Below, piece after piece: positions 10,579-20,433 of a DNA stretch of 64,000 nucleotides. The notes beneath the pieces are model-generated. The model searched no databases, had not been told where the DNA came from, and saw only the letters and a list, made by a program, of their open reading frames with translations. A program made the translations under genes and the position numbers. This DNA is from Stenotrophomonas nitritireducens. GTDB taxonomy: Bacteria; Pseudomonadota; Gammaproteobacteria; Xanthomonadales; Xanthomonadaceae. Where the stretch lies: positions 1 to 64,000 of the forward strand of contig NZ_LDJG01000024.1 in the NCBI RefSeq assembly GCF_001431425.1. Reading direction: 5' to 3'. The first letter of the stretch is position 1. Each line of letters starts with the position of its first letter.

Positions 10579-11171
10579 GCATGGCCGCTCCCGCCGACGA
10601 CGTGATGCGCTACCGCGACACGCGTTTCCAGACCATCGCCGCCAAACTGCTGCCCACCCAGTACCTGGTGGTGGACGACGACACCGCGCTGACCACCACG
10701 CTCGGTTCCTGCGTGGCCGCCTGCATCCGCGACCCGGTGCTCAAGATCGGCGGCATGAACCATTTCCTGCTGCCCGACGGCAACGTCGGCGACGGCGCCC
10801 CCGCGCGCTACGGCAGTTACGCGATGGAACTGCTGATCAACGACCTGCTCAAGCGCGGCGCCAACCGCAAGCGCCTGGAGGCCAAGGTGTTCGGCGGCGC
10901 CAACGTGCTCAAGGGCTTCACCAGCAATCCGGTCGGCACCCGCAACGCCGAGTTCGTGCGCCAGTACCTGCGCGCAGAACACATCCCGGTGATCGCCGAG
11001 GACCTGCTCGGCATCCATCCGCGCAAGGTCTGGTTCTTCCCGCAGACCGGGCGCGTGGTCGTGCAGCGCCTGCCGCATGCCCACGAGGCCGAAGTCGCCG
11101 CTGCCGAATCGGCGGTGCGCGCCCGCCTGTCCAAGGCGCCGGTCACCGGTGGCGTGGAGTTGTTCGAATGA
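10575..11171 (+). CDS. cheD: Chemoreceptor glutamine deamidase CheD
   Basis: CheD converts specific receptor glutamines to glutamate, preparing them for methylation. The 198-residue product starts at ATG 10575, overlapping the cheR stop, and ends over the cheB start. The catalytic triad region is visible: LGSCVAACI contains the nucleophilic Cys, and GGMNHFLLP contains the His. [10 protein letters not shown] is another family hallmark. In several bacteria CheD also binds the CheC phosphatase; no cheC is present here. The cheR-cheD-cheB order with two ATGA overlaps is a common adaptation operon. Confidence 0.96.
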   Translation: MSMAAPADDVMRYRDTRFQTIAAKLLPTQYLVVDDDTALTTTLGSCVAACIRDPVLKIGGMNHFLLPDGNVGDGAPARYGSYAMELLINDLLKRGANRKRLEAKVFGGANVLKGFTSNPVGTRNAEFVRQYLRAEHIPVIAEDLLGIHPRKVWFFPQTGRVVVQRLPHAHEAEVAAAESAVRARLSKAPVTGGVELFE

Positions 11172-12247
11172 GCCTGCAGGCCCCCTGCCGCGTGCTGGTC
11201 GTGGACGATTCGGCGCTGGTCCGGCAGATCCTCAGCGACCTGCTGGCGCGCGATCCGGGCATCGAGGTCGTCGGCACCGCCTCCGACCCGCTGATCGCGC
11301 GCGACAAGATCAAGCGCCTGAATCCGGACGTGCTGACCCTGGACGTGGAAATGCCGCGCATGGACGGGCTGGCCTTCCTCGAGAACCTGATGCGCCTGCA
11401 CCCGCTGCCGGTGGTGATGGTGTCCTCGCTGACCGAGCGCGGCGCCGACACCACGCTGCAGGCGCTGGCGCTGGGCGCGGTGGATTTCGTCGCCAAGCCC
11501 AAGCTCGACGTCGCCCGCGGCCTGGAAAGCTATGCCGCCGAGATCTGCGCCAAGGTCAAGATGGCCGCCCGGTCGAAGGTGCGCGCGCTCGCCGTGCCGT
11601 CGCAGGCCAAGCGCACGCTGGACACGATCGCGCCGGCCGGCGCCGCGAATCCGTCGTCGCTGAAGTTCCGCACCACCGACCGCCTCATCGCCATCGGCTC
11701 CTCGGCCGGCGGCACCGAGGCGCTGCGCGTGGTGCTGGAGATGATGCCGGCCGACGCGCCGGCCATCGTACTCACCCAGCACCTGCCAGCCAGTTTCAGC
11801 ACCGCCTTCGCCGAACGCCTGGACCGCCACTCGGCCATGTCCGTGCGCGAAGCCAGCGATGGCGAGGCGATCCTGCCCGGCCATGCCTACCTGCCGGTCG
11901 GCGGCCGCCACCTGCGCATCATCCGCGACGGTGCCCGCTGGCGCTGCCGCATCGACGACACGCCGCCGGTGAACCTGCACAAGCCTGCGGTGGACGTGCT
12001 GTTTCGTTCCGTCGCGCAGAACGCCGGCGCCAATGCCATCGGCGCCATCCTCACCGGCATGGGCGACGACGGCGCGCGCGGCCTGCTGGAGATGAAGCAG
12101 GCCGGCGCCCGCACCCTGGTGCAGGACGAAGCCTCCAGCGTGGTCTGGGGCATGCCCGGCGCCGCGTTCAAGCTCGGCGCCGCCGACGAGGTCGTAGCGC
12201 TGGACCAGGTGGCCCCGCGCCTGCTGGCCTGGGCGCAGCAGGGCTGA
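11168..12247 (+). CDS. cheB: Chemotaxis response regulator protein-glutamate methylesterase CheB
   Basis: CheB removes methyl groups from receptors when phosphorylated by CheA. The 359-residue product has an N-terminal receiver domain with acidic pocket D13/D14, phospho-acceptor D59 (in [11 protein letters not shown]) and the conserved KPK near 110. The C-terminal methylesterase domain carries the catalytic Ser in IAIGSSAGG (near 178), the His in [10 protein letters not shown] and the Asp in [12 protein letters not shown] 11168 overlaps the cheD stop. The stop is 3 bases before the next gene, so the DosP-like protein is probably co-transcribed. Confidence 0.97.
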   Translation: MSLQAPCRVLVVDDSALVRQILSDLLARDPGIEVVGTASDPLIARDKIKRLNPDVLTLDVEMPRMDGLAFLENLMRLHPLPVVMVSSLTERGADTTLQALALGAVDFVAKPKLDVARGLESYAAEICAKVKMAARSKVRALAVPSQAKRTLDTIAPAGAANPSSLKFRTTDRLIAIGSSAGGTEALRVVLEMMPADAPAIVLTQHLPASFSTAFAERLDRHSAMSVREASDGEAILPGHAYLPVGGRHLRIIRDGARWRCRIDDTPPVNLHKPAVDVLFRSVAQNAGANAIGAILTGMGDDGARGLLEMKQAGARTLVQDEASSVVWGMPGAAFKLGAADEVVALDQVAPRLLAWAQQG

Positions 12248-12250
12248 CGG

Positions 12251-14794
12251 ATGTCGCACGCCGGACCGGCCGGGCCATGGGCATCGACAGCGCGACCGGC
12301 CGATGCGGCCAGTGAAACGGCGCTGCGCCAATGCCTGCAGGAAGCGCCGGACGGCATTCTCGTTCTCGACCGGGACGACCGCATCCTGCTGCGCAACCGC
12401 AGGGCGGACGAGTTGCTGGGGCTGGCGCCAGAGCGCACGGACGCTCCCGCGCTGCCGGAGCTGCTGACCCCCGACGAGTACCTGCAATGGCATGAAGCGC
12501 TGCAGGCACAGCCGCCTGTACCGCTGCTGCTGGCCGCCGAGGCGCGGCCCGGACGCCATGGCGACCTCTGGCTGGCGGTCGGCCCGGGCGGGTTCCCGCG
12601 CTTGGCCGTGCTGCGCCCGGCCACCGAACATGCGCAGGAGCAGGAGCGCATCCGCCTGCTGTCGCAGGCGCTGGACTGCAGCGACAACGCGATCTTCCTG
12701 TGCGACAGCCAGGCGCGCATCCGCTACGTCAACGAGGGCTTCGTGCGCATGCTCGGTTATGCGCCGGACGAAGCATTGGGCAAGCTGCCGGGCGAACTGA
12801 TCCGCGGCCCGCACACCGACGCGGCGACGCTGGACCGGCTGGGCGAACAGCACCGCGCCGGCCGCGCCCACCGCGACCACCTGCTCGGCTACCGCAAGGA
12901 CGGCAGCCCGCTGTGGCTGTCCGTGGTGGCCACGCCGCTGGCCGATGCCAGCCGCAGCCTGGTCAACGTGTTCACCGACATCACCGAATCCAAGACCCAC
13001 GAGGTGCTCAACGGCAAGGTGCTGGATGCGCTGGTGCGCGAGGAACCGCTGGCCACGAGCATGGCGCTGGTATGCCAGGAGGTGGAACGGGTTGCGCCCG
13101 ACCTGCGCGTGGTGGTGACCCGTAGAGAGGCCGACGGGCAGTTGTCGGTCCTCGCCGCGCCCTCCGCCCTGATGCCGGCCGACGGCACGGCCGCCTGGGA
13201 TCATCCGGCCTGCATGCAGGCGCTGCGCCGTGGACGGGCGGTGGAAGTGAAGGACATCGCCAGCGCCCCGATGTTCGACAGCCACCGCGCGACGCTGCTG
13301 GGACTGGGCCTGCGCGGCTGCTGGTCCAACCCGATCCGCTCCACCGCCGGCCAGGTGCTGGGCACGCTGGCGTTCCACTGCCACCGCCCCGGCCCACCGC
13401 TGTCCTGGCATCGCCGCCTGGCCGAACTCTGCCTGCACCTGTGCGCGCTGGCGCTGGAGCGCGAGCAGGCGCGCTCGCGCATGCACCGGCTGGCGTTCTA
13501 CGACGTGCTCACCGGCCTGCCCAACCGGGTGATGTTCAACGCGCTGAGCGAACAGCCGTTGATGCAGGCCGAACAGCAGGGCGCGCCGATGGCGCTGCTG
13601 TTCGTGACCCTGGACCGCTTCAAACGCATCAACGAAAGCCAGGGGCATGCGGCCGGCGACGGCCTGCTGCGCGACCTGGCGCGCCGCCTGCACGACATCG
13701 CCGGTCCCGAGTCCGTGGTCGCCCGCCAGGTCGCCGACGAATTCACCCTGCTGGTTCCGCACTGCGCGCAGCACCAGGCCGTCACGCTGTGCGAGGAACT
13801 GCTGGCCATGGTCGCCGCCCCCAACGTGGTCGGCAGCATGACCCTGCATGCCAGCGCGAGCATCGGCGTGGCGATGTACCCCGAAGACGGCCGCGCGATG
13901 GACACCCTGCTGCGCCACGCCGACCTGGCCATGCGCCGGGCCAAGGACGAAGGCGGCGGGCGTTTCCGTTTCTTCAGCGCGGACATGAACCGGCTGGCGC
14001 AGGAACGCCTGCTGCTGGAGGCCACGCTGCGTGATTCGCTGCGCCATGGCGGCCTGCGCCTGCACTACCAGCCGCAGGTGCAGGGCGACGGCAGCAGCCT
14101 GTATGGCGTGGAAGCGCTGCTGCGCTGGCGCCATCCGCATCTGGGCGAGATTCCGCCGGCGCGCTTCGTGCCGCTGGCCGAGGAATGCGGGCTGATGACC
14201 GAACTGAGCCGCTGGGTACTGGAGGAGGCCTGCCGCCAGCATGCCGACTGGCGGCGCCGCGGACTGGAGGTGCCGCGGATCGCGGTGAACCTGTCGGCCA
14301 GCACCTTCGAACTGCCCTCGCTGGTGGATGAGGTACGCCAGCTGCTGGAACGCCACCAGCTGGCGCCCGGCGCGCTGGTGCTGGAGATCACCGAGAGCGT
14401 CATGCTCTCCGAACAACCGCAGGTGCCCGCCAACCTGCACGCCCTGCATGCATTGGGCGTGCGGCTCTCGCTGGACGATTTCGGTACCGGCTATTCCAGC
14501 CTCAGCCATCTGCACCGGCTGCCGATCAGCGAGATGAAACTGGACCGCAGCTTCATCAGCGAGATCGGCCACGATCCGACCGCCAGCGCGCTGATCCTGT
14601 CGGTACTGCGCATCGGTGAAAGCCTGGGCAAACACGTGGTCGCCGAAGGCGTGGAAACCGAGGCCCAGCGCCGGTTCCTGATCGACAACGGCTCGCCGGC
14701 GCTGCAGGGCTACCTGTTCTCGCACGCGCTTTCCGCCGACGACTTCGAACAGTGGCTGCACGACCAGGTCCCGCTGCAGCCACCGCTGCTCTGA
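12251..14794 (+). CDS. DosP-like PAS-PAS-GAF-GGDEF-EAL c-di-GMP phosphodiesterase
   Basis: An 847-residue soluble signalling protein, probably hydrolysing c-di-GMP. Order: PAS-A about 20-115; PAS-B about 130-245 (RYVNEGFVRMLGYAPDEALG); a GAF-like segment about 250-395; GGDEF about 410-570; EAL about 585-840. The GGDEF active site reads VADEF (494-498), so cyclase activity is unlikely; such domains often bind GTP as regulators. The EAL domain keeps the key motifs EALLRW (from E621), NLSA, DDFGTGYSS and EGVET. The whole layout matches Escherichia coli DosP, an oxygen sensor. PAS-A has a His (H81) seven residues after a Pro, the spacing of the haem ligand in DosP and FixL. It follows cheB by 3 bases, which suggests control of motility. 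Confidence 0.9.
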   Translation: MSHAGPAGPWASTARPADAASETALRQCLQEAPDGILVLDRDDRILLRNRRADELLGLAPERTDAPALPELLTPDEYLQWHEALQAQPPVPLLLAAEARPGRHGDLWLAVGPGGFPRLAVLRPATEHAQEQERIRLLSQALDCSDNAIFLCDSQARIRYVNEGFVRMLGYAPDEALGKLPGELIRGPHTDAATLDRLGEQHRAGRAHRDHLLGYRKDGSPLWLSVVATPLADASRSLVNVFTDITESKTHEVLNGKVLDALVREEPLATSMALVCQEVERVAPDLRVVVTRREADGQLSVLAAPSALMPADGTAAWDHPACMQALRRGRAVEVKDIASAPMFDSHRATLLGLGLRGCWSNPIRSTAGQVLGTLAFHCHRPGPPLSWHRRLAELCLHLCALALEREQARSRMHRLAFYDVLTGLPNRVMFNALSEQPLMQAEQQGAPMALLFVTLDRFKRINESQGHAAGDGLLRDLARRLHDIAGPESVVARQVADEFTLLVPHCAQHQAVTLCEELLAMVAAPNVVGSMTLHASASIGVAMYPEDGRAMDTLLRHADLAMRRAKDEGGGRFRFFSADMNRLAQERLLLEATLRDSLRHGGLRLHYQPQVQGDGSSLYGVEALLRWRHPHLGEIPPARFVPLAEECGLMTELSRWVLEEACRQHADWRRRGLEVPRIAVNLSASTFELPSLVDEVRQLLERHQLAPGALVLEITESVMLSEQPQVPANLHALHALGVRLSLDDFGTGYSSLSHLHRLPISEMKLDRSFISEIGHDPTASALILSVLRIGESLGKHVVAEGVETEAQRRFLIDNGSPALQGYLFSHALSADDFEQWLHDQVPLQPPLL

Positions 14795-14972
14795 GCGCCC
14801 GCCTCGTCCCCGCAGGCGCGGCTTCGGCCGCGACAGGGCGTTGCCGGGTAGCGCCCCGCCGCGGCCTATGCCGTTCCTGCAGAGGAACCCACGCCGGCGA
14901 TTGCGGTGCCGGGCGTTTGCCGGCCGGAGCGCCGATAATGCAGCTGCACCATCGCTGCCCAAGGAACGCCCA

Positions 14973-15761
14973 ATGACGGACACCCCCACCCGCCACGACC
15001 AGCACGGCCGCTACCCCCGCGCCGAGACCACCGACGATTTCCGCCACAACCTCGACGTGGTCCACGCGCGCATCGCCGCCGCCTGCCGCCGCGCCGGGCG
15101 CGACCCGGCCGGCGTGCGCCTGCTGCCGGTGAGCAAGACCATCGACGAAGCCCGCATCCGCCATGCCTATGCCGCCGGCTGCCGCTTCCTCGGCGAGAAC
15201 AAGGTGCAGGAAGCCCACCACAAGTGGGAGGCGATGCAGGACCTGGGCGACCTGCGCTGGTCGGTGATCGGGCACCTGCAGACCAACAAGGCCAAGCTGG
15301 TGGCGCGCTTCGCCAGCGAGTTCCAGGCGCTGGACAGCCTGCGCCTGGCCGAAACCCTGGACCGCCGCCTGCAGCTGGAGGGCCGCACGCTGGACGTGTT
15401 CGTGCAGGTCAACACGTCCGAAGAAGCCAGCAAGTACGGCCTGGCGCCGGATGACGTGGCGGCCTTTATCCGCGAACTGCCGGGGTTCCCGGCCCTGCGC
15501 GTGCGCGGGCTGATGACCCTGGCGCTGTTCTCCGACGACACCGAACGGGTGCGCGCCTGCTTCGTGCGCCTGCGCGGGCTGCGCGACCGGCTGCGCCAGG
15601 ACGCGCCGGACGGCATCGGCCTGGACGAACTGTCGATGGGCATGTCCGGCGACTTCGAGATCGCCATCGAGGAAGGCGCCACCGTGGTGCGCGTCGGCCA
15701 GGCCATCTTCGGCGCGCGGGCGGTCCCGGACAGCCATTACTGGCCGGGCGGCAACAGCTGA
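14973..15761 (+). CDS. yggS: YggS/PROSC-type pyridoxal phosphate homeostasis protein
   Basis: A 262-residue cytoplasmic PLP-binding protein with the alanine-racemase-like barrel. The family has no known catalytic reaction and keeps pyridoxal phosphate and amino-acid pools in balance. K55 in LLPVSKT is the PLP-binding lysine. FLGENKVQEA, WSVIGHLQTNKAK, VNTSEEASKYG and LSMGMSGDFEIAI are the family signatures. ATG 14973 has AAGGAA 6 bases upstream. It carries an N-terminal extension of roughly 20 polar residues compared with the usual family length. The gene stands alone, with about 180 bases on its 5' side that hold a possible -10-like GATAAT near 14933. Confidence 0.95.
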   Translation: MTDTPTRHDQHGRYPRAETTDDFRHNLDVVHARIAAACRRAGRDPAGVRLLPVSKTIDEARIRHAYAAGCRFLGENKVQEAHHKWEAMQDLGDLRWSVIGHLQTNKAKLVARFASEFQALDSLRLAETLDRRLQLEGRTLDVFVQVNTSEEASKYGLAPDDVAAFIRELPGFPALRVRGLMTLALFSDDTERVRACFVRLRGLRDRLRQDAPDGIGLDELSMGMSGDFEIAIEEGATVVRVGQAIFGARAVPDSHYWPGGNS

Positions 15762-15846
15762 ACGCCTGCCTGCCAGCACGCTTCGACCACGCGGGAAGCG
15801 CTATAAACTGCGCGCCTGCCCTCTCGCCTGCTCACCGGACGTAACG

Positions 15847-16914
15847 ATGTTTTCCTGGATTTTGGCCCTGCTGCTCGCACTGTTCGTATGGGGCCTGACC
15901 TCCGCCTGGCTGTGGATGGTCAAGCGCCGGAAAACCGAGACGCAGCACGGCCTGGCCGCGCTGGCGGGAATGCGCTGGCGCGAGTTCTCGCAGATCGTGC
16001 GCCGCGCCATGAACGAACAGCGCGGCCTGCACGACCTGACCGGCGAGGACAACAGCGACCGCGGCACCAGCAGCGATTTCCTGATGGAACGCGACGGCCA
16101 GCGCTGGCTGCTGTCGTGCAAGCACGGCCGCGCCTACCGGATCGGCGCCCCGGCGATCACCGAACTCGGCGCCGCCCTGCGCCTGACCGGCGCGGCCGGC
16201 GGCATCCTCATCACCGAGGGCCTGGTCGAGCGCGACGGCCTGGCCGCGGCGGAAAAGGAATCCATCGAAGTGCTGGACGGCCGCGTGCTGTGGCAGTTCC
16301 TCGCTCCGTGCGTCCCGGAGGACATGCGCACGATGGTGGAAGGCATCGCCCGCCGCGAAGCGGCACGCCAGACCGGCATCGCCGCGCTCGGCGCGACGGC
16401 GGTGGGCCTGCTCGCCGGCCTGGGCTACATGACCGCGCAGGTGGACGAGAACCTTTCCCCGCGCCCGCCCGCGCCGGTGGCCGCATCGACGCCGGCGGCC
16501 GATGCGCGCCATCCCGCGTCCGCAGCGGAAGCGCCCGCCCCGGCAGCGGCGCCCGCGATGGCCGACGCCAGCGCTTCCACCGCTACCGCCAGCGCGGCTC
16601 CGCAGCCGACACCGGCCGCGTCTGCCGCCGTGGCCGCGACGGACGACCTGCAGGAAGATCCCGATCCGGAAACCCTGCTGCGCTACCAGCAGGCCGTGTC
16701 CAGGAAACTGGCCGCCACGCCGGGCGTCATCAGCGGCATCTGGCTGACCCGTTCCACCCTGTCGGTCGAACGCAGCGGCGACGACGCCACGGTCTGGCCG
16801 CTGATCTGCCGCGAGGTCGAGCACTATCCGGCGCTGCGCACCGTGCGCGTCCAGCTCAACCCGCGTCCCGGCACCGGCGAGCCGGTCCGCTGGCGCCAGT
16901 GCCGGACTTTTTGA
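15847..16914 (+). CDS. Membrane-anchored Mrr-like restriction-endonuclease-fold protein
   Basis: A 355-residue protein of unknown role. TM1 spans about 4-22. A domain at about 37-150 has the look of the Mrr/restriction-endonuclease fold: GMRWREFSQIVRRAM, then D77 in SSDFLM, then K92 in WLLSCKHG. That gives a D...xxK core, with Ser where classical Mrr has Gln. TM2 is about 179-197. A long Ala/Pro/Thr linker (about 205-265) leads to a C-terminal globular part (about 275-355) with two Cys. The arrangement places the nuclease-like domain between two membrane segments, probably in the cytoplasm. Nuclease activity is not demonstrated by sequence. It converges on hutC 44 bases away. Confidence 0.6.
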   Translation: MFSWILALLLALFVWGLTSAWLWMVKRRKTETQHGLAALAGMRWREFSQIVRRAMNEQRGLHDLTGEDNSDRGTSSDFLMERDGQRWLLSCKHGRAYRIGAPAITELGAALRLTGAAGGILITEGLVERDGLAAAEKESIEVLDGRVLWQFLAPCVPEDMRTMVEGIARREAARQTGIAALGATAVGLLAGLGYMTAQVDENLSPRPPAPVAASTPAADARHPASAAEAPAPAAAPAMADASASTATASAAPQPTPAASAAVAATDDLQEDPDPETLLRYQQAVSRKLAATPGVISGIWLTRSTLSVERSGDDATVWPLICREVEHYPALRTVRVQLNPRPGTGEPVRWRQCRTF

Positions 16915-16958
16915 AGCGGTAACCCGGAAAAGCAAAACAGCCGCCGTTCCGCTGCTTC

Positions 16959-17690
16959 CTAGATCTTCGCTCCGGGCGCAAACCGCGCCACCAGATCGTA
17001 GGCATCGCCCAGGAATTTCTGCCGCACCCAGGTGATCGGCGTTTCGCCGCGCCAGGTCTGGCGGTCGATCACCAGGCAGGCGGTACCCACCGGCACGTCC
17101 AGCAGCGCGGCTTCGGCGGCGGTGGCGGCCACCGCGCTGATGCGATGCTGGCCGCGCGTCCACGACACGTTCTGCAGCAGCCAGCTGCCCGGTGCGTGGG
17201 CGGAGAAATCCACCGCCAGCGTTTCCGGCACCGCCCCTGGGTTGATCAGGCGCCGCTCCAGCGCCAGCGGCCGGCCGTCGGCCAGGTGCAGGCAGCGCAT
17301 CGCCAGCAGCTCGCCCTCGCCCACCAGCCGCAGCTCCTCGGGCACCGCTGGATCGGCGCGGCGCTGCTGCCGTTCCAGCAGCTGGAAGCCGTAACGGTGG
17401 CCGCGCCCGTTCACCGCCAGCGCGATGTCGGGGATCTCCAGCGCCACCTGCTCCAGGTGCGGCGGCTGCCGCGCGACGAAGGACCCGGCGCGGCGGCGGC
17501 GTTCGATCATGCCGCTCTCGGCCAGCGCGGTGAGCACCTTGTTCACCGTCATCCGCGAGCAGGCGTACTGCGCCATCAGTTCGTGCTCGTAGGGAATGCG
17601 GAAACCGGGCGCCCACTCGCCACTGAGGATGCGGCCCTCGATGTCGCCGCGGATGCGCTGGTTGAGGCTGGGCGCCTTCTTGTCCTTCAC
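16959..17690 (-). CDS. hutC: Histidine utilisation repressor HutC
   Basis: A 243-residue GntR-family repressor of the hut genes. GTG 17690 is chosen because it gives the usual HutC length and has an AGGA-type site upstream; longer in-frame extensions run into hutF. An N-terminal winged helix (PYEHELMAQYACSRMTVNKV) is followed by a UTRA effector domain of the HutC/FarR type (ALERRLINPGAVPE near the middle; RGETPITWVRQKFLG near the end). In other bacteria urocanate binding releases HutC from DNA. The gene lies 19 bases after hutF and is probably co-transcribed. A HutC-type operator lies at 19110-19121 in the divergent promoter region, implying autoregulation. Confidence 0.95.
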   Translation of the reverse strand: MKDKKAPSLNQRIRGDIEGRILSGEWAPGFRIPYEHELMAQYACSRMTVNKVLTALAESGMIERRRRAGSFVARQPPHLEQVALEIPDIALAVNGRGHRYGFQLLERQQRRADPAVPEELRLVGEGELLAMRCLHLADGRPLALERRLINPGAVPETLAVDFSAHAPGSWLLQNVSWTRGQHRISAVAATAAEAALLDVPVGTACLVIDRQTWRGETPITWVRQKFLGDAYDLVARFAPGAKI

Positions 17691-17709
17691 TCGTGGATCC
17701 TGCCTGGAG

Positions 17710-19080
17710 TCAGCCCAGTATCCGCTGCAATGCCGCCCGATAGCGCGCGGCCACCTCGTCGCGGCGCACATGGCGGCCGTCGCGCACCCATTGCCGGCCT
17801 TCGCGCCACACCGAACGCACTGCGCCGCCGCGCGCGGCGAACACCCAGCTGTCCAGCAGCGCGTCGCCCGCGCGGCCATGCAGCGACGGATGCGCGGCAT
17901 CCAGTTCGACCAGATCCGCCGGCGCGCCGGCGACCAGCCCGGCCGCCACGCCCAGCGCCTGCGCGGCGCCCTCCTGCGCCTGCTGGTACAGCCAGCGGCC
18001 GCTGGACAGTTCGCCCGGGGAGACCACGTTGCGCCCGCGCAGCGCCAGCCGCTGGCCGTATTCGAGCAGGCGCAGTTCCTCGGCCGCGTCGATCAGCACG
18101 TTGGAGTCGGAACCGACGCCGAAACGCCCGCCGTGCTGCACGAACCCGCGCATCGGGAACAGGCCGTCGCCGAGGTTGGCCTCGGTGACCGGGCACAGCC
18201 CGGCCACGGCGCGGCTGCCGGCGATGCCGCGCACTTCGTCGTCCAGCAGGTGGGTGGCGTGCACCAGGCACCAGCGCTCGTCCACCGGCGCATGGTCCAG
18301 CAGCCAGCGCACCGGACGCTGCCCGCTCCAGGCCAGGCAGGCCTCGACTTCGCGCACCTGCTCGGCGATATGGATGTGGATCGGTCCGTCCACCAGCGCC
18401 GGCAGCGCCTGCAGTTGCTCCGGCGTGCAGGCGCGCAGGCTGTGCGGCGCCAGCCCCAGCACCGCGTCCGGCGTGTCGCGCAGCGCCTGCCGGCAGCCGT
18501 CCAGCAGCGCGGCGAAACCGTCGACGTCATGCAGGAAGCGGCGCTGCGCCGGCAGCGGTGCGGCGCCGCCGAAATCGCTGTGCGCGTAGAACACTGGCAG
18601 CAGGGTCAGGCCCAGCCCGGTCGCGGTCGCGGCAGCGGCGATGCGGCCGGACATTTCGGCGTGATCGGTGTAACGCCGGCCATCCGGTGCGTGATGCAGG
18701 TAATGGAATTCGCCGACCCGGGTGAAGCCCGATTCCAGCATCTCCATGTAGGCCTGCTCGGCCACGGCCTGGAGGTCATCCGGGGTCAGCCGGTCGAGGA
18801 AGCGGTACATCAGCTCGCGCCAGCTCCAGAAACTGTCGCCCGAGCGCCCGCCGACCTCGGTCAGGCCGGCCATGGCGCGCTGGAAGGCGTGGCTGTGCAG
18901 GTTGCCCAGTCCCGGCACCACCGCGCCCAACGGCTGCGCGCCGGGGCCGGCCGGCGCACCGGCGGTCACCGACACGATGCGGCCATGCGCGCACTCGATG
19001 CTCACCGACTGTGCCCAGCCCTGCGGCAGCAAGGCCTGCGCGGCGTGGAAACGGACCGGACTGGAAACTTCGTTCGCCAT
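17710..19080 (-). CDS. hutF: Formimidoylglutamate deiminase HutF
   Basis: HutF converts N-formimidoyl-L-glutamate to N-formyl-L-glutamate and ammonia in the five-step histidine pathway. The 456-residue product starts at ATG 19080, just beside the divergent promoter. It belongs to the amidohydrolase superfamily: metal ligands are visible in [26 protein letters not shown] and the Asp of GVGSDSNV. The substrate HutF produces is taken by HutG, encoded on the other arm. hutF and hutC form the leftward transcript. Confidence 0.97.
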   Translation of the reverse strand: MANEVSSPVRFHAAQALLPQGWAQSVSIECAHGRIVSVTAGAPAGPGAQPLGAVVPGLGNLHSHAFQRAMAGLTEVGGRSGDSFWSWRELMYRFLDRLTPDDLQAVAEQAYMEMLESGFTRVGEFHYLHHAPDGRRYTDHAEMSGRIAAAATATGLGLTLLPVFYAHSDFGGAAPLPAQRRFLHDVDGFAALLDGCRQALRDTPDAVLGLAPHSLRACTPEQLQALPALVDGPIHIHIAEQVREVEACLAWSGQRPVRWLLDHAPVDERWCLVHATHLLDDEVRGIAGSRAVAGLCPVTEANLGDGLFPMRGFVQHGGRFGVGSDSNVLIDAAEELRLLEYGQRLALRGRNVVSPGELSSGRWLYQQAQEGAAQALGVAAGLVAGAPADLVELDAAHPSLHGRAGDALLDSWVFAARGGAVRSVWREGRQWVRDGRHVRRDEVAARYRAALQRILG

Positions 19081-19109
19081 CACTGGACACTCTCCGTGGG
19101 TGGTGATTA

Positions 19110-19121
19110 TTGTATATACAA
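19110..19121. promoter_or_regulatory. HutC-type operator palindrome
   Basis: TTGTATATACAA is a perfect 12-bp palindrome in the 61-bp gap between the divergent hutF and hutI starts. It fits the half-sites reported for HutC operators (TGTA...TACA). Its position allows repression of both transcripts at once. It is the most AT-rich spot in the region. Confidence 0.85.
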
Positions 19122-19141
19122 ATAAACGCGGAAGGGTGCAC

Positions 19142-20353
19142 ATGCACTGCGATACGGTCTGGCACAACGCCCACCTGATGACGCTCGACGACGCCGCGGG
19201 CGGCTTGGGCATCGTCCGCGACGGCACCGTCGCCGCGCGCGACGGGCGCATCGTGCATGCCGGCCCGGCCGCGGACGCGCCGGCCTTCGACGCCGCCCGC
19301 CGCATCGACTGCGAAGGCCGCTGGATCGGCCCGGGCCTGGTCGACTGCCATACCCACCTGGTCTACGCCGGCAACCGCGCCAATGAGTTCGAGCAGCGCC
19401 TGCAGGGCGTGAGCTACGCCGACATCGCCCGCGCCGGCGGCGGCATCGTCGCCACCGTGCGCGCCACCCGCGAGGCCGACGACGACGCGCTGATCGCCGC
19501 CACCCTGCCCCGCCTCGACGCGATGCTGGCCGAAGGCGTCACCACCATCGAGATCAAATCCGGTTACGGGCTGACGCTGGACGACGAGCGCAAGCAGCTG
19601 CGCGTGGCCAGACGGCTGGAACAGCTGCGCCGGGTCGACGTGGTGCCCACCTTCCTCGGCGCGCATGCGGTGCCGCCGGGCCGGCAGGCGCAGGACTACA
19701 TCGACGAAGTCTGCGAGGCCATGGTCCCGGCCATCGCCGCCGAAGGCCTGGCCGAGGCGGTGGATGTGTTCTGCGAGAACATCGCCTTCTCGCGCGAACA
19801 GGCCGCGCAGGTGTTCGAGGCCGCGCATCGCCACGGGCTGGCGGTGAAGATCCACGCCGAACAGCTGAGCAACCAGCATGGCGCCGAACTGGCGGCGCGG
19901 CATGGCGCGCTGTCGGCCGACCACATCGAACACCTGGACGAGGCCGGCATCGCCGCGATGCGCGCGGCCGGCACCGTCGCCGTGCTGCTGCCGGCCGCGT
20001 TCTACTTCACCCGCGACACCACCGTGCCGCCGATCCAGAAACTGCGCGAGGCCGGCGTACCGCTGGCGCTGGCCACCGACAGCAACCCCGGCACCTCGCC
20101 GCTGACCAGCCCGCTGCTGGCGATGAACATGGGCGCGACCCTGTTCCGCATGACCGTGGACGAATGCATCGCCGGCTTCACCCGCGAAGCGGCGCGCGCG
20201 CTCGGCCGCTACCACCGCGTCGGCCGGCTCGCCGCCGGCATGGACTGCGACCTCGCGATCTGGGACATCGACGCCCCGGCCGACCTGGTCTACCGCATGG
20301 GTTTCAACCCGCTGCATGCGCGCGTGTTCCGCGGGCAACCAACAACACCGTAG
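19142..20353 (+). CDS. hutI: Imidazolonepropionase HutI
   Basis: HutI hydrolyses 4-imidazolone-5-propanoate to N-formimidoyl-L-glutamate. The 403-residue product starts at ATG 19142 with GGAAGG 6 bases upstream. Amidohydrolase metal sites: [34 protein letters not shown] and [11 protein letters not shown]. It is the first gene of the rightward hut arm, 20 bases beyond the HutC operator. The stop codon TAG (20351-20353) lies inside the left arm of a large inverted repeat. Confidence 0.97.
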   Translation: MHCDTVWHNAHLMTLDDAAGGLGIVRDGTVAARDGRIVHAGPAADAPAFDAARRIDCEGRWIGPGLVDCHTHLVYAGNRANEFEQRLQGVSYADIARAGGGIVATVRATREADDDALIAATLPRLDAMLAEGVTTIEIKSGYGLTLDDERKQLRVARRLEQLRRVDVVPTFLGAHAVPPGRQAQDYIDEVCEAMVPAIAAEGLAEAVDVFCENIAFSREQAAQVFEAAHRHGLAVKIHAEQLSNQHGAELAARHGALSADHIEHLDEAGIAAMRAAGTVAVLLPAAFYFTRDTTVPPIQKLREAGVPLALATDSNPGTSPLTSPLLAMNMGATLFRMTVDECIAGFTREAARALGRYHRVGRLAAGMDCDLAIWDIDAPADLVYRMGFNPLHARVFRGQPTTP

Positions 20354-20410
20354 GTGCGGGGCTTGCCCCGTACCTCGCCGAAAACCGTGCGGGGCAAGCC
20401 CCGCACCTAC
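20350..20410. repeat. Paired inverted REP-like element between hutI and hutH
   Basis: Two perfect 21-base arms (20350-20370 and 20390-20410) are inverted around a 19-base centre. Each arm starts at the outer edge with GTAG and contains its own small palindrome, CGGGGCTTGCCCCG in the left arm. GTAG-headed stem-loops of this kind are the SMAG family known from Stenotrophomonas. Two heads facing outwards resemble a REPIN. The left arm contains the hutI stop codon. Confidence 0.85.
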
Positions 20411-20433
20411 CCTTGAAAATCTGGAGTAACCCG

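Noticed and set aside
12251..14794. Diguanylate cyclase activity of the GGDEF domain
   Set aside because: The signature reads VADEF, lacking the Gly-Gly turn needed for GTP handling in active cyclases; only the EAL site is intact.
10817..14989. A very long open frame on the - strand across cheD, cheB and the DosP-like gene
   Set aside because: It is antisense to three well-supported genes; long antisense frames are expected with high GC at third positions. The translation is low-complexity (His/Gly/Gln/Arg) with no family signature.
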